Source: CAG-791 sp045113775 (GTDB lineage Bacteria > Bacillota > Clostridia > Lachnospirales > Lachnospiraceae). From it: a stretch of 22,832 bases of DNA. Location: assembly GCA_045113775.1 (NCBI GenBank), contig JBGUJH010000138.1:1-22832 (forward strand), read 5' to 3'. Below the pieces are notes generated by a model. It saw only the letters and a list, made by a program, of their open reading frames with translations, made no database searches and was not told the origin of the DNA. Position numbers and translations under genes: made by a program. Positions 8,627 through 15,730 of the stretch are shown piece by piece; positions within the stretch are counted from its first letter, which is position 1; every line of letters begins with the position of its first letter.

Positions 8627-8701
8627 ATGCGTGACCTGTTACTGTTTGCTTTTTTCCTGCTTGACGCTTCATTCATCGGATATCTGCTCTGGAAAGTTTG
8701 A
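8627..8701 (+). CDS. 24-residue single-helix membrane microprotein
   Basis: ATG to TGA, 25 codons. AAGGAGG at 8614-8620 stands 6 bases before the ATG, one of the best ribosome sites in the window. The protein is a single hydrophobic helix: MRDLLLFAFF, then LLDASF, then a GYLLWKV end. It has an acidic residue at 13 in mid-membrane and basic residues at both ends. It starts 22 bases after kdpE, with no terminator between. By position and size it recalls KdpF, the roughly 29-residue stabilising subunit of the Kdp pump, but here the pump is replaced by KtrAB. The alternative is a small partner of the NSS transporter downstream (MetS-like), though the glycine/tryptophan pattern I associate with MetS is not evident. 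I recognise no family. Translation is inferred from the ribosome site and composition. Confidence 0.65.
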   Translation: MRDLLLFAFFLLDASFIGYLLWKV

Positions 8702-8711
8702 AAAAGATAGC

Positions 8712-8782
8712 TTTTGTTCCAAAACTGTTATATTATAGAGAAATCGACGATTTTAGAAGGAGGCTTAAGTTTTGGAACAAAA
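8712..8782 (+). promoter_or_regulatory. Perfect 15-bp inverted repeat spanning the NSS ribosome site and start
   Basis: TTTTGTTCCAAAACT (8712-8726) and its exact reverse complement (8768-8782) are separated by 41 bases. The loop holds the ribosome site AAGGAGG (8757-8763) and the right arm contains the TTG start (8772-8774). Each arm is also a small palindrome, TTTTG-N3-CAAAA, with centres 58 bp apart. An AT-rich TATATTATAGA at 8729-8739 in the loop could be a -10. It may be an RNA hairpin controlling initiation or a pair of operators. Confidence 0.6.
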
Positions 8783-10139
8783 TCAACGCGGTTCATTCAC
8801 AGGCAAACTGGGATTTGTCCTTTCCGCTGCCGGCGCGTCCGTCGGTCTCGGCAACATCTGGAGATTCCCTTACCTGGCAGCCAAGTACGGCGGCGGCGCA
8901 TTTCTTCTTGTCTACATCATCCTTGCCCTTACTTTCGGCTACACGATGATCATCGCAGAGACGGCAATCGGGCGCTCTACGCAGAAGAGCCCTGTAAGCG
9001 CTTTCAGCTTTTACAGTAAGTCACCTTTTGCCAAAACCGGCGGATGGCTCAACGCCATCGTGCCGATGCTGATCTGTCCCTACTACTCCGTGATCGGAGG
9101 CTGGGTCTGCAAGTATCTCTATGCATTCCTGACTACGGATATGGACACGATCACCTCAGACACTTTTTTCACTGATTTCATCACAAACGGCGGCTCCGCA
9201 GAGCTCTGGTTCTGCGTCTTCCTGGCTCTCACCCTCGCTATCATCTATATGGGTGTAGAAAACGGCATTGAGAGGGTCTCCAAGATCATGATGCCGATCC
9301 TTCTCGTTCTTGCTGTCGTGATCAGTGTGTACACCATCACGCGCCCCGGCGCTATGGATGGCGTCGCCTACCTGCTGATCCCCCATCCGGAGAACTTCTC
9401 CTGGATGACGGTCGTATCTGCCATGGGCCAGATGTTCTACTCTCTGTCCATCGCAATGGGTATCCTGATCACTTTCGGCTCATACATGAAGAAAGATGTA
9501 AGTATTGAAGACTCCACCCGCCAGGTCGAGTTCTTCGATACGGCGATCGCTGTTTTGGCGGGCATGATGATCATTCCCGCGGTCTTCGCCTTCTCCGGCG
9601 GCGACCCGGAGCACCTCAAGGCAGGTCCTTCCCTCATGTTCGTGACAATGCCCAAAATCTTCGCGAGCATGGGCTTCGGACGTTTCATCGGCGTCCTGTT
9701 CTTCACATTGGTGCTGTTCGCAGCACTGACAAGCTCCATCGCACTCACAGAGAGCGCGGTATCCACCCTCGCGGACGAGTTCAAGTGGAGCCGTGTGAAG
9801 TGCACCACGATCATGGCCGTGATCATGATCGTCCTGGGAACTCTCTCCTGCCTCGGCTACGGCCCGCTCGCTTTCATCACAATCATCGGAATGCCCTTCC
9901 TGGATTTCTTTGATTTCCTTACCAATTCCGTGATGATGCCGATCGCGGCACTGGCGATCTGCCTCCTCGTGACCAAATGCATGGGCCTTGAGAGGCTCGA
10001 ACAGGAAGTCGAAGTCGACGGACATCCCTTCCGGCGCAAGAAGATCTTCCGGGTCATGATCCGGTACATCGCACCGATCTTCGTCCTGATCATTCTGCTC
10101 AGTTCTATCGCGAATGCGTTTGGATTGATTTCGATGTGA
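8772..10139 (+). CDS. NSS (SLC6-like) sodium-dependent transporter
   Basis: 455 residues starting at TTG, chosen because AAGGAGG (8757-8763) is 8 bases upstream and the next residues align with the normal NSS N-terminus (RGSFTGKLGFVLSAAGASVG). The family hallmark GLGNIWRFPYL lies at 25-35. About 11 transmembrane helices and the length fit bacterial NSS proteins of the MhsT/Tyt1 kind. Such proteins take up amino acids with Na+; the substrate is not readable here. The gene ends at a bidirectional terminator shared with the convergent cydC-like gene. It could be read through from the potassium operon or from its own promoter in the 70-base gap. Confidence 0.93.
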   Translation: MEQNQRGSFTGKLGFVLSAAGASVGLGNIWRFPYLAAKYGGGAFLLVYIILALTFGYTMIIAETAIGRSTQKSPVSAFSFYSKSPFAKTGGWLNAIVPMLICPYYSVIGGWVCKYLYAFLTTDMDTITSDTFFTDFITNGGSAELWFCVFLALTLAIIYMGVENGIERVSKIMMPILLVLAVVISVYTITRPGAMDGVAYLLIPHPENFSWMTVVSAMGQMFYSLSIAMGILITFGSYMKKDVSIEDSTRQVEFFDTAIAVLAGMMIIPAVFAFSGGDPEHLKAGPSLMFVTMPKIFASMGFGRFIGVLFFTLVLFAALTSSIALTESAVSTLADEFKWSRVKCTTIMAVIMIVLGTLSCLGYGPLAFITIIGMPFLDFFDFLTNSVMMPIAALAICLLVTKCMGLERLEQEVEVDGHPFRRKKIFRVMIRYIAPIFVLIILLSSIANAFGLISM

Positions 10140-10160
10140 TCCTGCATACTGCAAACAAAC

Positions 10161-10205
10161 AAAACCCCGTGGTTTTCAAGTTTCTTGAATTCCGCGGGGC
10201 TTTTT
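10161..10205. terminator. Bidirectional terminator between NSS and cydC-like genes
   Basis: CCCCGTGG, a TTTTCAAG arm, a TTT loop, then CTTGAATT and CCGCGGGG form a stem of about 16 bp with a 2-base internal mismatch and one wobble. It is followed by CTTTTT on the plus strand and by TTTTG on the minus strand. It sits between convergent genes. Confidence 0.9.
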
Positions 10206-10219
10206 AGCTGCTTTCTTTG

Positions 10220-11971
10220 TTACATCGCGATCTCCGTATCCGCCACTCTCATCGTAGATTTCCTGTGCGACACCAGAAGCACTGTCTTTCCTTTGGCTTC
10301 CTCTTTGAGGGCCTTAAGTATTACGGTCTCATTGAGGCTGTCCAGATTGCTGGTAGGCTCATCGAGAAGCATAAACGGGGCGTCATGCAGGAAGGCTCTC
10401 GCAAGGCCGATCCTCTGTCGCTCGCCGCCGGAGAGTGTATCTCCCAGCTCACCCACGTTTGTTTCGTAGCCGTCCGGAAGGGTCATGATCCAATCATGCA
10501 GAGAAGCTTTCCTACAGGCTTCCTCAATCTCCTCTTGCGTCGCGTCAAGTTTGGCGATCCGGATATTATTAGCGATCGTGTCCTTGAACATCTCCGTATC
10601 CTGTGTCATATAACCCTGCATGTCGCGCAGGTTGGATGTGTTGATCTCCCTCAGGTCAACGACCGCGCGTCCGGCGGCGCCGGAACCCGGATCATCCACA
10701 ATTCCGATCCTGCCCTTCTTCACATCCCAGAAACGCATCAGGAGTTTGAGGAGCGTAGATTTTCCGCAGCCGCTCTCACCCACGATTCCTATAATCTGGT
10801 TTTCATGTATGCTGAGCGAGAAATTGTTCAGCACATTTTCGTTGCCATAGCCAAAAGTAACTTTGCGGCAGTCCGCTCCGTGGAATTCCACTTCCTCCTG
10901 TCCGGTGATCTCCTCTGTCTCGGGCTCTTCTTCAAGGATTGCGAGTACGCGCGCTCCGGAAGCGACAGTGTTCTGCAAAGTCGTGCCCAGGCCTGCCAGC
11001 GCCGATACCGGGCCAAATGAGGATAAAAGCGCCAGTACAGGCAGAAGAAATCCTTCAAAGCCGACTTTTCCGGAGATATACAGCCAGCCTGCTGCCGCGA
11101 CCATAAGTATGTCAAAGACCAGAATGAACGTATTCGCAATCGCGAGATTGAGGCCTGTCAGGCGGTTCAGTGAATTCTGGTGCCACAGAAGCGTTTTGGA
11201 TTCCTGCTGCATGGCTGCCATCCTGGTTTTACTGCTGTCATATTGGATCGTCTCATCCAAACCGCGGATGTTTTCCAGAATGCAGGATGACAGATCCGCG
11301 GAATGCTTTCGGACTTTGTCACCCATGTTCCCGCTCACACCGGAGATAATGACCGGCACCGCGATGCCGACACACAGATAGGCGGTCAGAGCCAGGAGTC
11401 CCAGTCCTACGTGGAAAGTTCCGATGTAGACGCACATCACTGTCTCCACGATGAGCGCGATGCAGATAGGAGAAATGGTATGCGCGTAGAAGACTTCCAG
11501 CAGTTCCACGTCCGATGTGATCAGCGAGACCAGATCACCTTTGTCCCTGCCTTCGAGTTTGGCCGGGCAGAGCCTGCGCAAAGCACCGAATACTCTGTCG
11601 CGGACGAGCGCAAGCAATTTAAATGCGATATAATGGTTGAGCCGCTGCTCAGTGAAGCGAAGAATCGCTCTGACGAGGGCCAGCACAGGAAGCAGGATCC
11701 AAATAGTGGTAACTGCCAGCGGTACATCCAGCCCCAGACCGCTCAGAATCGCGTACCCGCCCAACACAGGAATGAACTGCACAGCGAGATAAGCGAGCGT
11801 TCCGGCTGTGACAGCCAGGATCATATAAGCAGTCAGCGGCTTGACCAGACCAAGCATTTTAAAGAGAACGGCGATCTTGGATTGTCTTTTTCCCGATCGT
11901 TTTTGTGCAGATATTCTTTGGTTTGCCCTTTTTTGTTCAGACTTTTTTCGCGCCGAACGCTTCTCACTCAT
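10220..11971 (-). CDS. cydC: CydC-like ABC exporter, ATPase/permease
   Basis: 583 residues. Six-helix exporter domain (about 45-330), with RAILRFTEQRLNHYIAFK and a KGDLVSLITSDVE segment near 143-156 that strongly recall CydC. The nucleotide-binding domain has Walker A GESGCGKST at 398-406, Q457, LSGGE at 513-517, Walker B DE at 537-538 and H569. The C-terminus stops only 14 residues after the H-loop, shorter than usual. The first 32 residues contain 13 Lys/Arg, an unusual basic tail. The start is secure: AAGGAGG is 9 bases upstream inside the preceding gene, and ATGAGTGA overlaps its stop by 8 bases. CydDC moves thiols and/or heme-linked substrates in E. coli. No cydAB oxidase genes are in the window, so the role may differ. 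Confidence 0.87.
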   Translation of the reverse strand: MSEKRSARKKSEQKRANQRISAQKRSGKRQSKIAVLFKMLGLVKPLTAYMILAVTAGTLAYLAVQFIPVLGGYAILSGLGLDVPLAVTTIWILLPVLALVRAILRFTEQRLNHYIAFKLLALVRDRVFGALRRLCPAKLEGRDKGDLVSLITSDVELLEVFYAHTISPICIALIVETVMCVYIGTFHVGLGLLALTAYLCVGIAVPVIISGVSGNMGDKVRKHSADLSSCILENIRGLDETIQYDSSKTRMAAMQQESKTLLWHQNSLNRLTGLNLAIANTFILVFDILMVAAAGWLYISGKVGFEGFLLPVLALLSSFGPVSALAGLGTTLQNTVASGARVLAILEEEPETEEITGQEEVEFHGADCRKVTFGYGNENVLNNFSLSIHENQIIGIVGESGCGKSTLLKLLMRFWDVKKGRIGIVDDPGSGAAGRAVVDLREINTSNLRDMQGYMTQDTEMFKDTIANNIRIAKLDATQEEIEEACRKASLHDWIMTLPDGYETNVGELGDTLSGGERQRIGLARAFLHDAPFMLLDEPTSNLDSLNETVILKALKEEAKGKTVLLVSHRKSTMRVADTEIAM

Positions 11972-14024
11972 CCTTATCGCCCTCCTTTCCTGTTCTTATT
12001 TCTCCTGTATTTCCGATCCTTCCGGTGTTCCCGACAGGGCCGGTATTTCCAATCCTCCCTGTGTTCCCGGCAGGACCTGTATTTCCAATCCTCCCTGTGC
12101 TCCCGACAGGGCTGGTATTTCCAATCCTCCCTGTATTCCCGACAGGGCCGGTATCTCCGATCCTTCCCGTGTTTCCGATGCGGCCGGTATTTCCGATCCT
12201 CCCGGTATTCCCGATCCTGCCGGTCGCCCCGGTCAGGTCGATCTCGCCTGTGGCGGCGATCTTTTCCATCTCACTGGTCAGCCACTCCCCGCTGGTTTCC
12301 CTGCCAAAGTGCTCAAGCTGCTGCTGGGCTCTCCAGAGGGTGGAGTAGGTGCCGCCCCACTTCATGAGCTCTCTGTGTGTTCCGCTCTCAGCGATCTTTC
12401 CCTTGTCGATCACAAAGATCCTGTCCGCGTCCCGGGAATTGACCAGGCGATGAGAAATCAGAATGATCGTCTTTGTACCTCTGAGAGCACGGATCCTGTT
12501 AAGGATGATCTCCTCGCTCTCCACGTCGATGTTGCTGGTCGCCTCATCAAATATATAGACCGGGCTGTCATGCAGGAGTGCCCGCGCAAGGGCAATTCTC
12601 TGCTTCTGCCCGCCGGACAGATTCTGCGCGTTCTCTGTCAGCTCTGTATCCAGACCGCCTCTGCCGCGGAGGAACTCATCCATTCTGCACTCCCCTAGGA
12701 CCTGCCAGAGCCTGTCGTCATCCGCGCCGGGATCTCCCATCAGCAGATTGTCCCTGACAGTGCCTTTGAAAAGATAGGATTGCGAGCCTATATAAGTGAT
12801 CCCTTTCATAACGCTCTCTTCCGAGCATTCCGTGAGGTGCTCGCGGCCGATCATGACAGTACCGCTGTCTATGGTATTGCGGCCAGTGAGAATGGACGCG
12901 ATCGTAGATTTGCCGCTGCCGCTCTCTCCGACGATCCCGACATAGCTGTTCTGGGGGATCTGCATGTTGACCTTATTAAGGACTTCTCTTTCGCCATCAT
13001 AGGAAAAAGACACGCTCTTGAGCAGGAAGCTTCCGCCTTCTTCGGGGAACTGCGCGGTCTTCTTCGGCGGCTCCTCAGTCTCAAGGAACTTAAAGATCCT
13101 GTCGCTGGCCGCCATTCCGTTCATGGCCACATGGAAATAGCTGCCGAGCTTTCTCATCGGCAGGAAGAAATCCGCTGACAGAAGGATCATGAACAGGCAG
13201 GGCGCCAGATTCAGTTCTCCCGCCACGAAAGAGCGGGTCGCCAGCACAATGCCGACTGCTGCGCCGCCGTAGGCGAGCAGGTCCATGATGATAATGGAAT
13301 TGAGCTGCATCGTGAGCACCTTCATAGTCACGACCCTGAAGTGCTCCGATTCCTTGTTCATCTGCTTGTGCTTGAATTCGTCCGCCTGATAGATCTTGAG
13401 CGTCGTCATGCCCTGCAGGTTCTCAAGAAATGTGCTGCCCAGCTGTGTGTACTGGTCCCAATATTTTGCCAGGATCTTCTTGGCGATCTTCTGCACCATC
13501 ATGATCGTGCCGGGAATCAGCGGGACACACAAAAGAAGGACAAGGCCTGTCTTGAAACTTCCCGCCGCTGTGAAGATGGCGAAAAGTGTCAGAGGCGCGA
13601 TGAACGCATAGAAGAACTGCGGCACATATTGGCCGAAATAGCTCTCCAGCTGGTCCACTCCCTCGACCGACTCCTGCACGATCTCCGCGGTGGTCACCTT
13701 TTCCCTATAGCTTATGCCGAGTCTGAGAAGCTTTTTGTAGATCAGGTCGCGGAGTTTGCGCTTGACCGTGCGTGAAGCCAGGTAGCTCATACGCACCGCG
13801 TATCTTGTGACAAAAAATCGAATGATGACCGTTATCAGAATGATCACGAGACCGGGCACCGCGTTTTGAATCGTCAACTGGCCTCTGTAGAGTCTCTCCG
13901 CCGCTATCGCGATCAGTCCGATCATCACTGCGTTCATGCACAGTTCGATCCACTGCAGGACGATGTTTCCCACGATATATTTTTTGCTTTCGGGGCACAA
14001 GGCCATAAGCCTTTTGTCAAACAT
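11964..14024 (-). CDS. cydD: CydD-like ABC exporter with collagen-like C-terminal tail
   Basis: 686 residues. Exporter membrane domain (about 15-300); nucleotide-binding domain with Walker A GESGSGKS at 366-373, Q415, LSGGQ at 469-473, Walker B FDEATS at 492-497 and H525. A normal family member would end near residue 575. Instead a linker is followed at 599-676 by 26 Gly-X-Y triplets (GNT and GRI alternating, with GPV/GPA variants and one G-to-S break) and a charged end. The tail has no signal peptide and follows the ATPase, so it should be cytoplasmic. CGGAGG precedes the ATG by 7 bases. The stop overlaps the cydC-like start by 8 bases, so the pair is probably a heterodimer. It lies 84 bases after nadE. 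Confidence 0.88.
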   Translation of the reverse strand: MFDKRLMALCPESKKYIVGNIVLQWIELCMNAVMIGLIAIAAERLYRGQLTIQNAVPGLVIILITVIIRFFVTRYAVRMSYLASRTVKRKLRDLIYKKLLRLGISYREKVTTAEIVQESVEGVDQLESYFGQYVPQFFYAFIAPLTLFAIFTAAGSFKTGLVLLLCVPLIPGTIMMVQKIAKKILAKYWDQYTQLGSTFLENLQGMTTLKIYQADEFKHKQMNKESEHFRVVTMKVLTMQLNSIIIMDLLAYGGAAVGIVLATRSFVAGELNLAPCLFMILLSADFFLPMRKLGSYFHVAMNGMAASDRIFKFLETEEPPKKTAQFPEEGGSFLLKSVSFSYDGEREVLNKVNMQIPQNSYVGIVGESGSGKSTIASILTGRNTIDSGTVMIGREHLTECSEESVMKGITYIGSQSYLFKGTVRDNLLMGDPGADDDRLWQVLGECRMDEFLRGRGGLDTELTENAQNLSGGQKQRIALARALLHDSPVYIFDEATSNIDVESEEIILNRIRALRGTKTIILISHRLVNSRDADRIFVIDKGKIAESGTHRELMKWGGTYSTLWRAQQQLEHFGRETSGEWLTSEMEKIAATGEIDLTGATGRIGNTGRIGNTGRIGNTGRIGDTGPVGNTGRIGNTSPVGSTGRIGNTGPAGNTGRIGNTGPVGNTGRIGNTGEIRTGKEGDKDE
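11997..12230 (-). repeat. 36-bp tandem repeat (about 6.5 copies) encoding Gly-X-Y tail
   Basis: Six and a half degenerate copies of a 36-bp unit, each four triplets (12 residues), lie in frame with the end of the CydD-like gene. On the plus strand each copy contains a variant of GTATTTCCRATCCTCCC. The copies differ at scattered positions, many of them synonymous, which suggests the protein pattern is kept. Confidence 0.95.
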
Positions 14025-14040
14025 TTACAGTTCCTCCGGT

Positions 14041-14089
14041 TAAAAGTTGAAACGGCCCTTTGCCTTTTCACATGGCCAAGAACCGTTTC
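14041..14089 (-). terminator. Hairpin between nadE and cydD-like gene, weak terminator or attenuator
   Basis: On the minus strand GAAACGGTTCTTGGCC (from 14089) can pair with GGCAAAGGGCCGTTTC (ending 14049) through about 15 of 16 positions, including two G-U pairs and one G-A mismatch, around a 9-base loop. It is followed by AACTTTTA, a poor T-run, immediately before the cydD-like ribosome site. Partial termination or mRNA stabilisation are both possible. Confidence 0.45.
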
Positions 14090-14108
14090 ATAGAATAATC
14101 GTATCTTC

Positions 14109-14891
14109 TTACTGAGCTCTGCTCTCTTCCGCGGGTTCGTATGCGGGCATAAGGCGAAGTTTATGCAGGTTGATCCTGTGCAGCCGGTCGATCTTGGCCT
14201 TGGTAGCTTCGTCCTCACACACGCCGGTGAGCACGTATTTGTCGAGCGCCGCATATGTGAAGCCGAGTTTCTGCTCGTCGTCCTGTCCGCTGAGGCCGTC
14301 GGACGGCGTCTTGTAGACGAGATCATAGGGAAGGCCGAGAATGTCGCCGATCTGCCGCACTTCGTGCACGAGAAGGTGGGACAGAGGGCTGAAATCGCCC
14401 GCCGCGTCGCCGTATTTTGTCGAGTAGCCGACGTAGTCCTCGGACGCGTTGCAGGTGTTGACGACTCTGGCGCCGCCGGGCAGCATCTGGCCTACGGCAT
14501 AGAGTGTGGACATCCTGAGCCTGGGAGGCAGGTTGACCTCAGTGTCCTTCGTGATCCCCGCGTTCCCGCTCAAGGCAAGAAGGTCCGCATTGCTCTCCAG
14601 CATCGCTTTCATAGCCTGGAAGGCATCACCGATGTTGAGTTCCACATAAGGGATCCCCAGGAACTCGACCAGCTTAACGGAGTCAGAAATGTCGCTCTGA
14701 ACGCCGTTGGGCATCAGCACGCCGACAACTCTGTCCTTGCCGAGAGCTTCCACGCAGAGCGCAGCGGCAATGCTGGAGTCCTTTCCTCCCGAAATACCGA
14801 TCACGGCCTTGCATCCCTTGCCGTTCTCCTCGAAATATTCCCTGATCCACTCCACAATTTCGTTTTTGGTCTTTACCGGATCTTTGAGCAT
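14109..14891 (-). CDS. nadE: NH3-dependent NAD+ synthetase
   Basis: 260 residues from the ATG at 14891. A longer frame beginning with TTG at 14933 would have to translate through the ribosome site AGGAGG (14909-14904), so the internal ATG is preferred, although its 12-base spacing is long. The ATP-pyrophosphatase P-loop SGGKDSS lies at 34-40, and the middle SALSGNAGI...RLRMSTLYAVGQ-type region fits NadE. It amidates deamido-NAD+ to NAD+ with ammonia; the short length and absence of a nitrilase domain indicate the ammonia-dependent form. It is divergent from the 15015 gene and reads toward the CydDC-like pair. Confidence 0.93.
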   Translation of the reverse strand: MLKDPVKTKNEIVEWIREYFEENGKGCKAVIGISGGKDSSIAAALCVEALGKDRVVGVLMPNGVQSDISDSVKLVEFLGIPYVELNIGDAFQAMKAMLESNADLLALSGNAGITKDTEVNLPPRLRMSTLYAVGQMLPGGARVVNTCNASEDYVGYSTKYGDAAGDFSPLSHLLVHEVRQIGDILGLPYDLVYKTPSDGLSGQDDEQKLGFTYAALDKYVLTGVCEDEATKAKIDRLHRINLHKLRLMPAYEPAEESRAQ

Positions 14892-14918
14892 TTTATTTCT
14901 GTTCCTCCTGTATATATG

Positions 14919-14979
14919 TTCCAAAAATATCAACTAACTGTATAATAACATTATTGAAAAGATTTGGAAATGATACAAT
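14919..14979. promoter_or_regulatory. Divergent promoter region between nadE and the 15015 gene
   Basis: TTCCAAA (14919-14925) and TTTGGAA (14963-14969) are an inverted repeat centred on 14944. Each TTCCAA stands 16 bases from a -10: TATAAT on plus (14941-14946) and TATTAT on minus (14947-14942), which overlap. A second plus-strand extended -10, TGATACAAT, lies at 14971-14979. Which one is used cannot be told from sequence. Confidence 0.45.
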
Positions 14980-15014
14980 ATATCAGAGTATGATCCTGAT
15001 GAAAGGAGCCTGCC

Positions 15015-15617
15015 ATGGATGACTTGAACGACCTGCTTGAATCCTATTACGACGAGATAGATCCCGACGCGAGAATAAAGATTTTGGAAGAATATCTGGC
15101 TGATGCAGGGGACAGTGACCCCGCCGCTGCCTACCGCAAAGCGCTCTATGAATACCGCTATATAGACACCGCTAATCCGGACAGAAAAGTAGACCGGTTC
15201 ATGCTGGCTTTCCTGGACTATCTTTATCTGTTCAAGAGCAGCAGGGTCTTACCGGCCCGCCACGTGAAGGAAACTCTTAAGACCCTTCATAAGCTGGAAC
15301 TGGACGAGAGAGTCCATACCGACCCGCTCTTCGCGCAGGCCCTGAGCCTGGAGATCAGAAACGCGGTCAAGCGATATTTTGAGACGTGCAAGTCAGACAG
15401 CTACCACAGAAAGTTTTTCGGCGTGACCGCGTCAAACGCGGATGAAAAGGAAAAACAGCGCTGCTTCGACGCCTGGCGCATGTCTTACGGGCTCGCGGAG
15501 CGCCTGGGCATAGAGGAGGAGATGGCCCTCTTCTGCCAGGCTGTGAGTGACGAGTACCGCCTGTCCCGGGCGGATGGCCTATCACTTAAGGAAGCATACA
15601 GGAACTACAAGAAATGA
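15015..15617 (+). CDS. Uncharacterised helical protein
   Basis: 200 residues; I do not recognise the family. AAAGGAG at 15002-15008 precedes the ATG by 6 bases. The sequence is charged, with no signal peptide or membrane helix. The N-terminus is acidic (MDDLNDLLESYYDEIDPDAR), and the rest reads as a series of amphipathic helices rich in Leu, Arg, Tyr and Phe, with repeated paired-aromatic stretches such as YEYRYID and FLDYLYLF. It is probably a soluble cytoplasmic all-alpha protein. It is divergent from nadE and followed by the glycosyltransferase after 113 bases containing its own promoter-like sequence, so co-transcription is uncertain. Confidence 0.8.
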   Translation: MDDLNDLLESYYDEIDPDARIKILEEYLADAGDSDPAAAYRKALYEYRYIDTANPDRKVDRFMLAFLDYLYLFKSSRVLPARHVKETLKTLHKLELDERVHTDPLFAQALSLEIRNAVKRYFETCKSDSYHRKFFGVTASNADEKEKQRCFDAWRMSYGLAERLGIEEEMALFCQAVSDEYRLSRADGLSLKEAYRNYKK

Positions 15618-15673
15618 CCCTGAAGACGGTCGAATCGGCCTTCTCTCCGCTTTTCCTGCACCCTGTTTTGGAG

Positions 15674-15679
15674 TATACT
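15674..15679 (+). promoter_or_regulatory. Putative -10 of the glycosyltransferase gene
   Basis: TATACT matches five of six -10 bases. The -35 position 17 bases upstream reads TTTTCC, a weak match. It lies 51 bases before the ATG. Confidence 0.3.
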
Positions 15680-15730
15680 TAAATGTGCGCCATTGTTACT
15701 AACTCATAGAGACCAAGGAGGGAAAACCGG

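Noticed and set aside
11997..12230. Regular repeat spacing suggesting a CRISPR array
   Set aside because: The units are contiguous 36-bp tandem copies with no unique spacers, and they are in frame with a coding sequence.
11303..12698. Long plus-strand frames rich in Pro, Phe, Ser and Arg opposite the cydDC-like pair
   Set aside because: They are antisense shadows of the ABC genes and the 36-bp repeat; the minus-strand frames carry complete ABC motifs and ribosome sites.
10220..14024. Part of a cytochrome bd oxidase operon
   Set aside because: No cydA or cydB is present; neighbours are nadE and an NSS transporter, so only the ABC pair is called CydDC-like.
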